From DASPUH01 sp964518505 (GTDB lineage Bacteria > Chloroflexota > Limnocylindria > Limnocylindrales > CSP1-4), in assembly GCA_964518505.1 (NCBI GenBank), contig CAZFGT010000041.1:1-21786 (forward strand): a DNA stretch of 21,786 nucleotides, written 5' to 3'. Below, one piece after another: positions 13,783 to 21,785 of this stretch. Made by a program: the position numbers and the translations under genes. Below the pieces are notes generated by a model that saw nothing but the letters and a program-made list of their open reading frames with translations, did no database searches and was not told where the DNA came from. Positions within the stretch are counted from its first letter, which is position 1. Every line of letters begins with the position of its first letter.

Positions 13783-15795
13783 ATGCCGAGTCGGAGCACC
13801 ACCCACAGCACCACACCCGCCGCACCCATGCCCGACTTCGTGCCGCCGATGCTGGCCACCGGCGGGAGTCGGCCGTTCTCCGATCCGGGGTGGCTCTTCG
13901 AGCTGAAGTGGGACGGCTATCGCGTCGAGGCGGTCGTGCGCGATGGCCGGGCCCGCATCTGGACGCGCAATCGGCTCGATGCGGCGCGGTACTTCCCGGA
14001 TCTCGCCGGGGCGGCGCCGTGGATCGGCGCGCACGAGGCGATCGTGGACGGCGAAGTGGTGGCGCTGGACGACCAGGGCCGGCCCGACTTCAGCCTGCTC
14101 CAGGACCGCACCGGCGTACGCGGCCCGGGAGCGGCACGCGACCCCGAGGGCCCTCGCCCCACCGCCGACGCCCGAGCCGCGATCCCGCTGGCGTACCAGG
14201 TCTTTGACCTGCTCTGGCTTGACGGCCGCTCGCTGCTTGACACGCCCCTGGTCGAGCGCAAGGCGCGCCTGAAGGAACTCCTGCGTGAGGACCCCATGGT
14301 GCGCTACGCCGCCCACGTCGAGACCGACGGCGAGGCGTTCTTCACGGCGATCAAGGAGCAGGGCCTGGAGGGCCTCATGGCCAAGCGCCGCGACAGCCGG
14401 TACGAACCCGGCCGGCGGAGTCGGGAGTGGCTCAAGCTCAAGGCGCGCAAGGAGCAGGAGCTGGTGATCGGCGGCTGGGAGCCCGGCCTGGGATCACACG
14501 CGGAGCTGGGGGCGGTGCTCGTCGGGGTGTACCAGGGCGGCGAGCTGCGCTACGCGGGCGAGGTCGGCAGCGGCATGGACACCACGACGCGCGCGAGCCT
14601 CCTGAAACGGATGCGCGCCGCCGAGCTGCCGGAGCCGCCGTTCGCCAACCCGCCGCGCCTGCGGAACGTCCATTGGACTGAGCCACGCATCGTGATCCGG
14701 GCGGAATTCACCGACTGGACCAGCGACCAACTCGTGCGCCAGTCGACCTTCAAGGGCCTGGATCCCACCAAGGAGCCGCGCGACGTGGTGCGCGAGCCCT
14801 TGCCCGGCGAGGGCCCACAGCCGCCACACGCGACGGCGTCCGCCACCGATGCGAAGCCACTGGCCGCGACCCCGGCCGAGCTGGCCGCCCTGGAGGAGCT
14901 GGGCAAGGGCGGGACGTGGTCGATCGGGGGCCGCACCGTCAGCCTGACCAACCTGGACAAGCCGCTGTTCCCCGAGGTCGGCCTGACCAAGCGGGACCTG
15001 GTGCGCTACTACGTGACGGTCGCGCCGGTGCTGCTGCCCCACCTGCGTGATCGCGGGCTGACGCTCGACCGCTGGCCCGACGGGCCCGCCGGACCGCACT
15101 TCTGGCACAAGGAGATCCCGACCTACGCGCCCGACTGGGTGGGCCGCTGGCACTACGAGTCCAGCGAGCCCGACCAGTCGCACACCTACATCGTGGCCGA
15201 CGAGGTGGCCACCCTGGCCTTCCTGGCCAACCAGGCGGCCATCGACCTGCACCCCTGGACGTCACGGACCGGGGCCCCCCACCGGCCCACCTATGCCTTG
15301 ATCGACATCGACCCCGGCCCGCGCACGTCGTTCGACGAGGTGCTCGTCATCGCCCGCCTGTACCGCACCGCGCTCGAGCACCTCGGCGTCCGCGCCTACC
15401 CCAAGGTCACGGGCAAGCGCGGCCTGCAGATCTGGGTGCCGGTGGAACCGCGCTACGAGTTCCGCGAGACGGCGGCCTGGGTGGAAGGCCTCTCGCGCGC
15501 GATCGGGGCCATCGTGCCGGAGCTGGTCAGCTGGCACTGGTCGGTCAAGGGGCGTGGCGGCCTGGCCCGCCTGGACTACACGCAGAACGCGTCCAACAAG
15601 ACGCTCGTGGCCCCCTACGCGGTGCGCCCGCTGGACAACGCACCGGTCTCGGCTCCCATCACCTGGGCCGAGCTCGACGAGCCCGGTCTGCGTCCCGACC
15701 GGTGGACCATCGCCACCATGCCGGCCCGCGTCAAGGAGGTGGGCGACCTGTTCGAGGGGGCCTTGACGTACGACCAGGTGCTGCCGCAGCTCTGA
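13783..15795 (+). CDS. ligD: LigD: ATP-dependent DNA ligase fused to primase-like polymerase
   Basis: A 670-residue non-homologous end-joining enzyme. The N-terminal ligase has the AMP-accepting lysine K42 (ELKWDGYR), motif III FDLLWLDG, motif IV EGLMAK near 198 and motif V WLKLKARKE near 216. An OB-fold follows to about residue 325. After a Pro/Ala linker the archaeo-eukaryotic primase-type polymerase domain (about 380-670) shows HPWTSR, the catalytic D508 and D510 in ALIDIDPG, and D598 in LARLDYTQN. The order is LIG-POL, as in Bacillus, without the phosphoesterase domain found in mycobacterial and Pseudomonas LigD. The partner Ku is not in the window. The start is ATG 13783, supported by a leaderless promoter; MPDFVPPMLA at residue 16 is the conserved beginning. 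Confidence 0.95.
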   Translation: MPSRSTTHSTTPAAPMPDFVPPMLATGGSRPFSDPGWLFELKWDGYRVEAVVRDGRARIWTRNRLDAARYFPDLAGAAPWIGAHEAIVDGEVVALDDQGRPDFSLLQDRTGVRGPGAARDPEGPRPTADARAAIPLAYQVFDLLWLDGRSLLDTPLVERKARLKELLREDPMVRYAAHVETDGEAFFTAIKEQGLEGLMAKRRDSRYEPGRRSREWLKLKARKEQELVIGGWEPGLGSHAELGAVLVGVYQGGELRYAGEVGSGMDTTTRASLLKRMRAAELPEPPFANPPRLRNVHWTEPRIVIRAEFTDWTSDQLVRQSTFKGLDPTKEPRDVVREPLPGEGPQPPHATASATDAKPLAATPAELAALEELGKGGTWSIGGRTVSLTNLDKPLFPEVGLTKRDLVRYYVTVAPVLLPHLRDRGLTLDRWPDGPAGPHFWHKEIPTYAPDWVGRWHYESSEPDQSHTYIVADEVATLAFLANQAAIDLHPWTSRTGAPHRPTYALIDIDPGPRTSFDEVLVIARLYRTALEHLGVRAYPKVTGKRGLQIWVPVEPRYEFRETAAWVEGLSRAIGAIVPELVSWHWSVKGRGGLARLDYTQNASNKTLVAPYAVRPLDNAPVSAPITWAELDEPGLRPDRWTIATMPARVKEVGDLFEGALTYDQVLPQL

Positions 15796-15813
15796 CCCAC
15801 AGGCGTTGCGCCG

Positions 15814-15840
15814 GGGCCCCGGAACTGCGCTCCGGGGCCC
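15814..15840 (+). terminator. Strong GC hairpin after ligD
   Basis: GGGCCCCGGA and TCCGGGGCCC form a 10-pair perfect stem around a 7-base loop, 18 bases after the ligD stop. No T-run follows, so it may slow polymerase or protect the 3' end rather than act as a classic intrinsic terminator. It separates ligD from the next gene. Confidence 0.5.
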
Positions 15841-15899
15841 GAATCGGGACCCTCGGCGGGGTGCAGGCGACGACCGGCCCATGGTCGGAGGGCCGGTCG

Positions 15900-16472
15900 A
15901 TGAGCCATCCTCCGGAGGTGCTCCTGAAACGGCGCGATGGCGCCACCACCGAGGTCCCGCCTGCCCTGGATCGGCTACCCGTATGCCTCCAATGCGGCCT
16001 CGAATCCAACCGCCGGGAGACCACCTTCTGCCGTCGCTGCGGGCTGCCCTACGGCGCCCCGCCAGCCGCCTTCGCCGACCTGCCCACCTGTCCGATCTGC
16101 TACACGGAGGCCGACCCCGACGGTCGTTTCGCCTCGCTCGCCATGCCCGGGCGCCGGCTCGGCCTGCCCGACCACCAGCGCGAACACGAGCGCTTCCCGG
16201 TCGGCGATGACGACTGGCTGGAGGCGCAGCGGGAGGGCGACCGCATCCGCGTGGGCCGCTGGTGGGCCTCGTTCGACCAGGTCCGGCGCTACCTCGTCAC
16301 GGGCGCCGTCGAGGCCGGTCGCGGCCGCCAGCTGGCGCACGACGCGATCGCCACGGCCATGACCCAGCTGTCACGCTGGGGCGCCGATGCCGTGATCATG
16401 GGCGATCAGCCCGACTGGCAGGCCGCGCGCGCCGCCGTGGCCGATCTGCGCGAGCGCTACCACCGCTCCTGA
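15900..16472 (+). CDS. Zinc-ribbon protein of unknown function
   Basis: Not recognised beyond its metal sites. The 190-residue product has a four-cysteine ribbon (C29-C32 and C44-C47, CLQC...CRRC). A further CPIC pair (C64, C67) may need another ligand such as the histidines near residue 95 (DHQREHERF). The C-terminal half is a charged, probably alpha-helical region with RVGRWWASFDQVRRYLVTG. The start at 15900 is supported by a strong GGAGG eight bases upstream; the open frame extends further up, through the ligD 3' end, without coding character. It lies 104 bases after ligD, separated by a strong hairpin, and converges with the LCP gene 12 bases away. Nucleic-acid binding is possible but only an inference. 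Confidence 0.75.
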   Translation: MSHPPEVLLKRRDGATTEVPPALDRLPVCLQCGLESNRRETTFCRRCGLPYGAPPAAFADLPTCPICYTEADPDGRFASLAMPGRRLGLPDHQREHERFPVGDDDWLEAQREGDRIRVGRWWASFDQVRRYLVTGAVEAGRGRQLAHDAIATAMTQLSRWGADAVIMGDQPDWQAARAAVADLRERYHRS

Positions 16473-16484
16473 CGCAGTCCCGCG

Positions 16485-18053
16485 CTAGGGGCCCGTCGGC
16501 GACGCGCTGAGGGTCGGCGAGGCCGTTGGCTTGGCCGTCGACTTCGGGGTCGCCTTGGGGGTCGGGGTCGGCGCCGGAGCACAGCTCCCGACGCCGGACC
16601 CGCCACCGCCGGAGGACGGCGGGGGCACCAGGTACGTCTTGGACGGCAGCGTCCCGGGCGGCGGGAAGATGCTCGCCGCCAGGGTCCGGATCTTGGCCAG
16701 GTCGGGGATCTGGATCGAGCCGCGGGCGTCGAAGCCGGGCTCCACGTACGGGTGGCCGATGACCGTCCGGTACGTCTGGCCTCGGCCGACCGCCACCATC
16801 GTGTCGGCCAGGCCCGGCAGCAGGGTGCGCGGGACGTTGGTGGTGATGGTGCCGGGGAGCGCCTGGAGGAGCCCGACCGGGTCGTTCAGGAACCGGCCGT
16901 GCACGAGCGCGTCGCGGATGCCCGACAGGACCTCCTGTTGGCGCGCCGCACGCGTGAAGTCCGACTCCCCGGAGGCCTTGCGGACGCGGGCGTAGGCCAG
17001 CGCCTGGTCGCCGTTGAGGTGATGGTGCCCGGCCGTGATGGAGAAGCCGTTGGTGAAGCCGTACTGCTTGTAGGTGGGATCGCAGAAGGCGTGCGCCACG
17101 TTCACGTCCACCCCGCCGAGCCTGTTGACGACATTGACGAAGCCCTGCAGGTTGACCTGGGCGTAGTAGTCGATCTTCAGGTTCAGCAGCGTCCCCAGCG
17201 CGCCCATCAGCACGTCGTGGCCGTCGCCGTTCGAGCCGGGGAACTGGGCCTTGTCGTTGCGGGCGAAGGCGAGCAGCCCGTTGATCTTGGGCTTGAAGAC
17301 GCGCCCGTCGGGGAGCGGCACGTTGACCGTGTCACGGGCGATGGAGACCATGGAGACGGTCTTGGTCACGGGGTCCAGCGAGGCCACGATCAAGGTGTCG
17401 GTCAGGTACGTGTTGCGGCCGACACCGCTGTCCACGCCGATGAGGAGCACGTTGAGGCGCGGCGGACCGCTCGGCGACGGTTCGGGTGACGGCGTGATGG
17501 ACGGGGGGGCGGTGGTGAAGTCGCTGGGGTCGGGTGACGCGGGTGCGTAGCTGGGCTGCCAGGCGCCGGCCGTACCCGGGTCGGTCACGAAGATCGAGTC
17601 GGCCGTCTCGCGCGCCACCTCGGTGACGTAGCCGGCGTACGCCTGCGGCACGATCAGGAGCAGGGCCAGCGCCACGACGGGCAGCGCTTCCCAGCGCTGG
17701 AGGCGGCGCGGGCGGCCCCGGAACAGCAGGTCGATCGTGGCCAGGATGCGCCAGATCAGCAACGCCGCCTGGAGGCCCAGGAGGACCCAGATGACCGTGG
17801 GATCGAGCAGTTCGGCGGCCAACTCGGCAGGCGTGGTCGTGACGGCCACATACCCGGCGAAGAGCGCGACCAACACCACGGGCAGGCCAAAGATCGCGGC
17901 TCGGCGGTAGCGGCGCACGACAAGCTGGCCGACACCGGGGATGAGCGCGCTCAGCAGCGCGGGCACGTAGCGGGTGCGCCAGGCGGGGCCTGCGGGAGTG
18001 GAGGCGGGCGCCGGAGGTGTCTCGGGCGCGGGCGTTCCGGCGGTCGGCAGCAC
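16485..18053 (-). CDS. LytR-CpsA-Psr (LCP) family envelope glycan transferase
   Basis: A membrane enzyme of the family that transfers lipid-linked glycans or teichoic-type polymers onto the cell wall (522 residues). Three strong membrane spans (about 54-72, 84-106, 122-140), after a PGVGQL segment, put the catalytic domain outside. A Pro/Ser linker (165-198) leads to the LCP domain (200-390) with D208 (LLIGVDS), D219 (TDTLIVAS), R240 (SIARDT), and R356, R358, R368 and R371 (ARVRKASGESDFTRAARQQ). The C-terminus is Gly-rich, then a Thr/Pro/Lys tail (493-522) similar to the SH3 protein stalk. The GTG start at 18053 is preceded by TAGGCT with six bases between, a leaderless arrangement. Divergent from the cyclase gene. 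Which polymer it transfers is unknown. Confidence 0.93.
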   Translation of the reverse strand: MLPTAGTPAPETPPAPASTPAGPAWRTRYVPALLSALIPGVGQLVVRRYRRAAIFGLPVVLVALFAGYVAVTTTPAELAAELLDPTVIWVLLGLQAALLIWRILATIDLLFRGRPRRLQRWEALPVVALALLLIVPQAYAGYVTEVARETADSIFVTDPGTAGAWQPSYAPASPDPSDFTTAPPSITPSPEPSPSGPPRLNVLLIGVDSGVGRNTYLTDTLIVASLDPVTKTVSMVSIARDTVNVPLPDGRVFKPKINGLLAFARNDKAQFPGSNGDGHDVLMGALGTLLNLKIDYYAQVNLQGFVNVVNRLGGVDVNVAHAFCDPTYKQYGFTNGFSITAGHHHLNGDQALAYARVRKASGESDFTRAARQQEVLSGIRDALVHGRFLNDPVGLLQALPGTITTNVPRTLLPGLADTMVAVGRGQTYRTVIGHPYVEPGFDARGSIQIPDLAKIRTLAASIFPPPGTLPSKTYLVPPPSSGGGGSGVGSCAPAPTPTPKATPKSTAKPTASPTLSASPTGP

Positions 18054-18135
18054 GGCGGCAGCCTAGCAGGTCGAGCCACGGTGACCGGCAGCGCACTTCC
18101 CCGCTCCAGCGGGTTCCGCTAGGCTCACCCTCGTC
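18054..18135. promoter_or_regulatory. Compact divergent promoter, LCP gene / cyclase gene
   Basis: Both strands carry the same -10-like box GCTAGGCT. On the minus strand TAGGCT (18065-18060) ends six bases before the LCP GTG. On the plus strand TAGGCT (18120-18125) ends ten bases before the cyclase TTG. A 14-base palindrome CCCGCT-cc-AGCGGG (18100-18113) lies between them, at the expected -35 of the plus-strand promoter (TTCCCC at 18097, 17-base spacer), and may be an operator. Neither gene has a clear ribosome site. Confidence 0.55.
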
Positions 18136-21100
18136 TTGATCTGTTCCATCTGCGGCGCGGAGAACAAGCCGGGCAGACGGTTCTGCCTGGAGTGTGCTGC
18201 GCCCCTGGAGGTCGTCTGCCCCTCGTGTGGGGCGGCCAACGAGCCCGCGGCCAAGTTCTGCGGGTCATGTGCCAGCCCACTCGGAGCGCCCGGGCCAGAG
18301 CCGCCCGCTGCCGTGGTCACGGCCGTCGCCGAGCGGCGCGTCGTCTCGGTCCTTTTCGCCGACCTGGTCGGCTTCACACCCTACGCCGAGAAACGGGACG
18401 CTGAGGATGTCCGCGACACGCTCGATCGCTACTTCGCTCGGGCATCGGAGGTCATCGGGCGGTACGGGGGCACGGTGGAGAAGTTCATCGGCGACGCCGT
18501 GATGGCCGTGTGGGGCGCGCCGACCGCCCACGAGGACGACGCCGAACGAGCCGTCCGGGCCGCCCTGGAGCTGATCGATGCGGTCCGCCAGCTGGGGCCG
18601 GGCATCCAGGCACGCGCCGCGGTGATCACGGGCGAGGCAGCCGTGACGGTCGGGGCCACCAACCAGGGCCTGGTCGCCGGGGACATCGTGAACACCGCCA
18701 GTCGCCTCCAGGGAGCTGCCCGACCGGGCACCGTGCTGGTCGGCGAAGCCACCCAGCGTGCGGCGAGCAAGGCGGTGGCGTTCGAGGCGGCGGGCGAGCA
18801 GGCGCTCAAGGGCAAGGAGGCGCCGGTCGCGGCGTGGCAGGCGCTTCGCGTCGTCGCCGAACGCGGCGGCCGCAACCGCACCGAGACGCTCGAGGCGCCG
18901 TTCGTGGGCCGCGACGATGAGTTGCGCCTGCTCAAGGACCTCTTCCACGCCACCACGCGGGAGGGCCGGGCACGCCTGGTCAGCGTCATCGGCCCGGCGG
19001 GCATCGGCAAGACCCGCCTGGCCTGGGAGTTCCTCAAGTATGTCGACGGTCTGGTGGAGCCGGCGTGGTGGCACGACGGGCGGTCGCCGGCATACGGCGA
19101 TGGCATCAGCTTCTGGGCGCTTGGCGAGATGGTGCGCGGGCGGGCCCAGCTGGCCGAGGGCGACGACGAGGCGACCACCCGCACGAAGATCGCCGCCATC
19201 GTGGCCCAGCACATCCCCGACGAGGACGAGCGGCGCTGGGTGGAGGCGGCCCTGCTGACGCTCCTCGGCGTGGACGCCGGCGCCCCGTCGGACGAACTGT
19301 TCGCGGCCTGGCGCACGTTCTTCGAGCGCCTGGCGGCGACCGCGCCCGTGATCCTGGTCTTCGAGGACTTCCACTTCGCCGACCCGGGTCTGCTGGACTT
19401 CGTGGACCACCTCCTGGAGTGGGGCCGCAACGCCCCCATCTACGTCCTCACGCTGGCGCGGCCGGATCTCCTCGACAAGCGGCCCGACTGGGGCGCCGGC
19501 AAGCGCAACTTCGTGGCGCTCTCACTGGATCCGCTGGAGCCGCAGGCGATGCGCGAGCTGCTGGCGGGCCTGGTTCCCGGGTTGCCGGAGGCCGCCGCCG
19601 AATCGATCGTCGCGCGCGCCGACGGCATCCCCCTCTACGCCGTCGAGACGGTCCGCATGCTCCTGGCCCGCGGCCTGCTCACGGTGGTGGACGGCACCTA
19701 CCGGCCCACCGGCGACCTGACGCAGCTGGACGTGCCCGAGACCCTGGTCGCGCTCATCGCCAGCCGGCTCGACGCGCTGCCGCCCGAGGAGCGGGCCTTG
19801 ATCGCGGATGCCTCGGTCCTTGGCCAGAGCTTCACCGCGGCAGGCCTGGCCGCCGTGGCCGGCACCTCCGCTGGCGCCCTTGAGTCGCGGTTGCGCGTCC
19901 TCGTCCGGCGCGAGCTGCTGCGGGTGGAAGCGAATCCCCGCTCACCGGAGCACGGCAACTACACCTTCGTCCAGGCGCTCATCCGCGAGGTCGCCTACGG
20001 GACCCTGGCACGGCCGGAACGCAAGGCCCGCCACCTGGCGGCCGCCCGCTGGTTCGAGGCCCTTGGCGACGATGAGCTGGCGGGGGCCCTCGCCGGCCAC
20101 TATGTCGCGGCGCACCGCAACAGCCCGGATGGGCCCGAAGCTGATGCCCTGGCCACCCAGGCACGCTTGACCCTGCGCGGTGCGGCCGACCGGGCTGGCT
20201 CGCTCGGGTCGCACGCCCAGGAGCTGGGGTTCCTGGAGCAGGCGCTCCAGCTGGCGGTCGACCCGGCGGACCGCGCGGCGCTGGACGAACGCGCGGCGGC
20301 GGCGGCCCACCAGGCCGCCCGGATGGAGGTCGCGGCGAACCATCTCGAACACGCGCGCACGTGGTTCGAGGCGCAGGGCGATCGGGAGGGCGTGGTGCGC
20401 GTGGCGCTCGCGCAGGGGCGCCTGCTCATCGACCAGGGGCAGCCCGCCAGCGCCATCCGGGCCATGGAGGTCACGGATGTCGAGGGCCCGGTGGCCTCAT
20501 CCGCGGCGGCCTATCCCGCCCTGCTCGCCGAGCTCTCTCGGGCCTACTCCTTCACCGACGATCCGCGCGCGCTCGAGACCGCCGACCGGGCGCTGGCGTT
20601 GGCGGAGGCACGCGAGATCCCGGCGGCCGTCGCCGAGGCCCTCGTCAACCGGGCCCTGGCCCTCAGCATGGCGCACCGCACCGCCGAGCCGGAGGCCCTG
20701 CTGCGAGGCGTGATCCATTACGCGGACCGCCACGGCCTGTCGAGGTCGACCATGCGGGCCCTCAACAACCTGGCCAGCAGCACGTTCCTTGACGATCCCC
20801 GCGAGGCGGCTGAACTGGCGCGTCAGGGCGCTGAGCTGGCCCGCCGATTGGGCGACCGAGGCTGGCTGCTGGCGTTCACCGACGGCCGAGCCGGCGAGCT
20901 CGCGGTCATCGGCGACTGGGATGAGGCGATTCGGCTCGAGGCGGAGCTCGAGGGCCTGGACCTGCCCCCGGGGCCGGCCGTCTCGATCGGCGAGAATCTG
21001 GCCTTACTGGAAGCCATGCGCGGCGACCTGGAGGGGGCTCGGTCGCGACTCGCCGCCCTCCGACCGGTCCGTGCCTTGCTGGAGGACGCACGTGCCGACG

Positions 21101-21678
21101 GCGCGCGTTTGCTGATCGAGACCCAGGTGCTGGCCCTCGAAGGTCGACTCGCCCAGGCGTACGACGCGGCCATGCAGGGGGCCAGACGCAGCGATCCGGC
21201 GGTGTTCCCGAACAGCCTGTGGGCAGCCCGCGTCGCCGTCTGGCTCGGCGACCGCGAGCGGGTACGCGTGCCGCTGGAGATCAACCTTGCTCTACCCATA
21301 CAGGGCAGGTTCGTCGAGGCCACCCACCACGCCATCCAGTCCGCCGCGATGGCCATGGACGGTGACGCCGAAGGTGCGCTCGCTGCGCACCGCGAGTCCG
21401 AACGCTTCTATCGCGCAGTGGACATGCCCCTCCTGCTCTCCATCGGGCTGATGGAGATCGGCACGCTCCTCGACCCCTCCATCCCGGCGGTCGCAGCGGC
21501 CGCCGGCGAGGCGCGGGCGATCATGGAACGCCTCGGCTCGCCGCCCCTGCTCGCTCGGCTGGACGCGATGCTGAAGCGGCAGGCGGAGCGGTTCGGAGGG
21601 CAGCCGCCGCGCCCCGCTCATCGGCCCGACGGCACGGTCGACCCCGCCACCCACGAGGCGAGCTCGTCCCGGCCCTGA
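18136..21678 (+). CDS. Zinc-ribbon / class III nucleotide cyclase / AAA ATPase / TPR signalling protein
   Basis: A 1180-residue cytosolic multidomain protein. Two zinc ribbons open it (C3-C6/C17-C20 and C28-C31/C42-C45). The class III cyclase domain (about 67-245) keeps its full catalytic set: metal-binding D76 and D120, adenine-selecting K116 and D183, and transition-state N186 and R190; it should make cAMP. Then comes a STAND/AAA-type ATPase (VGRDDEL near 256; Walker A GPAGIGKT 286-293; Walker B VILVFED 405-411). A long alpha-solenoid of TPR-like repeats (about 620-1140) presumably binds a partner or ligand. The TTG start is supported by the family N-terminus MICSICGAENKPGRRFC. No membrane span. 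The upstream signal is unknown. Divergent from the LCP gene. Confidence 0.92.
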   Translation: MICSICGAENKPGRRFCLECAAPLEVVCPSCGAANEPAAKFCGSCASPLGAPGPEPPAAVVTAVAERRVVSVLFADLVGFTPYAEKRDAEDVRDTLDRYFARASEVIGRYGGTVEKFIGDAVMAVWGAPTAHEDDAERAVRAALELIDAVRQLGPGIQARAAVITGEAAVTVGATNQGLVAGDIVNTASRLQGAARPGTVLVGEATQRAASKAVAFEAAGEQALKGKEAPVAAWQALRVVAERGGRNRTETLEAPFVGRDDELRLLKDLFHATTREGRARLVSVIGPAGIGKTRLAWEFLKYVDGLVEPAWWHDGRSPAYGDGISFWALGEMVRGRAQLAEGDDEATTRTKIAAIVAQHIPDEDERRWVEAALLTLLGVDAGAPSDELFAAWRTFFERLAATAPVILVFEDFHFADPGLLDFVDHLLEWGRNAPIYVLTLARPDLLDKRPDWGAGKRNFVALSLDPLEPQAMRELLAGLVPGLPEAAAESIVARADGIPLYAVETVRMLLARGLLTVVDGTYRPTGDLTQLDVPETLVALIASRLDALPPEERALIADASVLGQSFTAAGLAAVAGTSAGALESRLRVLVRRELLRVEANPRSPEHGNYTFVQALIREVAYGTLARPERKARHLAAARWFEALGDDELAGALAGHYVAAHRNSPDGPEADALATQARLTLRGAADRAGSLGSHAQELGFLEQALQLAVDPADRAALDERAAAAAHQAARMEVAANHLEHARTWFEAQGDREGVVRVALAQGRLLIDQGQPASAIRAMEVTDVEGPVASSAAAYPALLAELSRAYSFTDDPRALETADRALALAEAREIPAAVAEALVNRALALSMAHRTAEPEALLRGVIHYADRHGLSRSTMRALNNLASSTFLDDPREAAELARQGAELARRLGDRGWLLAFTDGRAGELAVIGDWDEAIRLEAELEGLDLPPGPAVSIGENLALLEAMRGDLEGARSRLAALRPVRALLEDARADGARLLIETQVLALEGRLAQAYDAAMQGARRSDPAVFPNSLWAARVAVWLGDRERVRVPLEINLALPIQGRFVEATHHAIQSAAMAMDGDAEGALAAHRESERFYRAVDMPLLLSIGLMEIGTLLDPSIPAVAAAAGEARAIMERLGSPPLLARLDAMLKRQAERFGGQPPRPAHRPDGTVDPATHEASSSRP

Positions 21679-21691
21679 GGTGCCCGTGGGG

Positions 21692-21697
21692 TATCCT
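21692..21697 (+). promoter_or_regulatory. Candidate -10 of the tRNA-Gln gene
   Basis: TATCCT ends 13 bases before the tRNA 5' end, allowing a leader of about seven bases. It is the same hexamer as before mutY. No good -35 is visible, since that region is the 3' end of the cyclase gene. Confidence 0.4.
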
Positions 21698-21710
21698 CGC
21701 GGCCGGTCAT

Positions 21711-21785
21711 TGGCGAGTGGCCAAGCGGTAAGGCGCCTGACTCTGGATCAGGAGATCGAAGGTTCGAATCCTTCCTCGCCAGCCA
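21711..21785 (+). tRNA. tRNA-Gln, anticodon CUG
   Basis: A full cloverleaf can be drawn. Acceptor TGGCGAG pairs with CTCGCCA. The D arm contains CCAAGCGGTAAGG. The anticodon stem CCTGA/TCAGG encloses the loop CTCTGGA with anticodon CTG (reads CAG). The T arm is GAAGG-TTCGAAT-CCTTC. Discriminator G is followed by an encoded CCA. It lies 32 bases after the cyclase gene stop and ends at the window edge. Confidence 0.97.

Noticed and set aside
13558..14316. A 252-codon minus-strand open frame opposite the start of ligD
   Set aside because: It is antisense to the ligase motifs and the ligD promoter, with no recognisable domain and no ribosome site.
15702..15899. Upstream extension of the zinc-ribbon gene into ligD
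   Set aside because: It is out of frame with ligD, crosses the strong hairpin and has no coding character. The ATG at 15900 has an excellent GGAGG.
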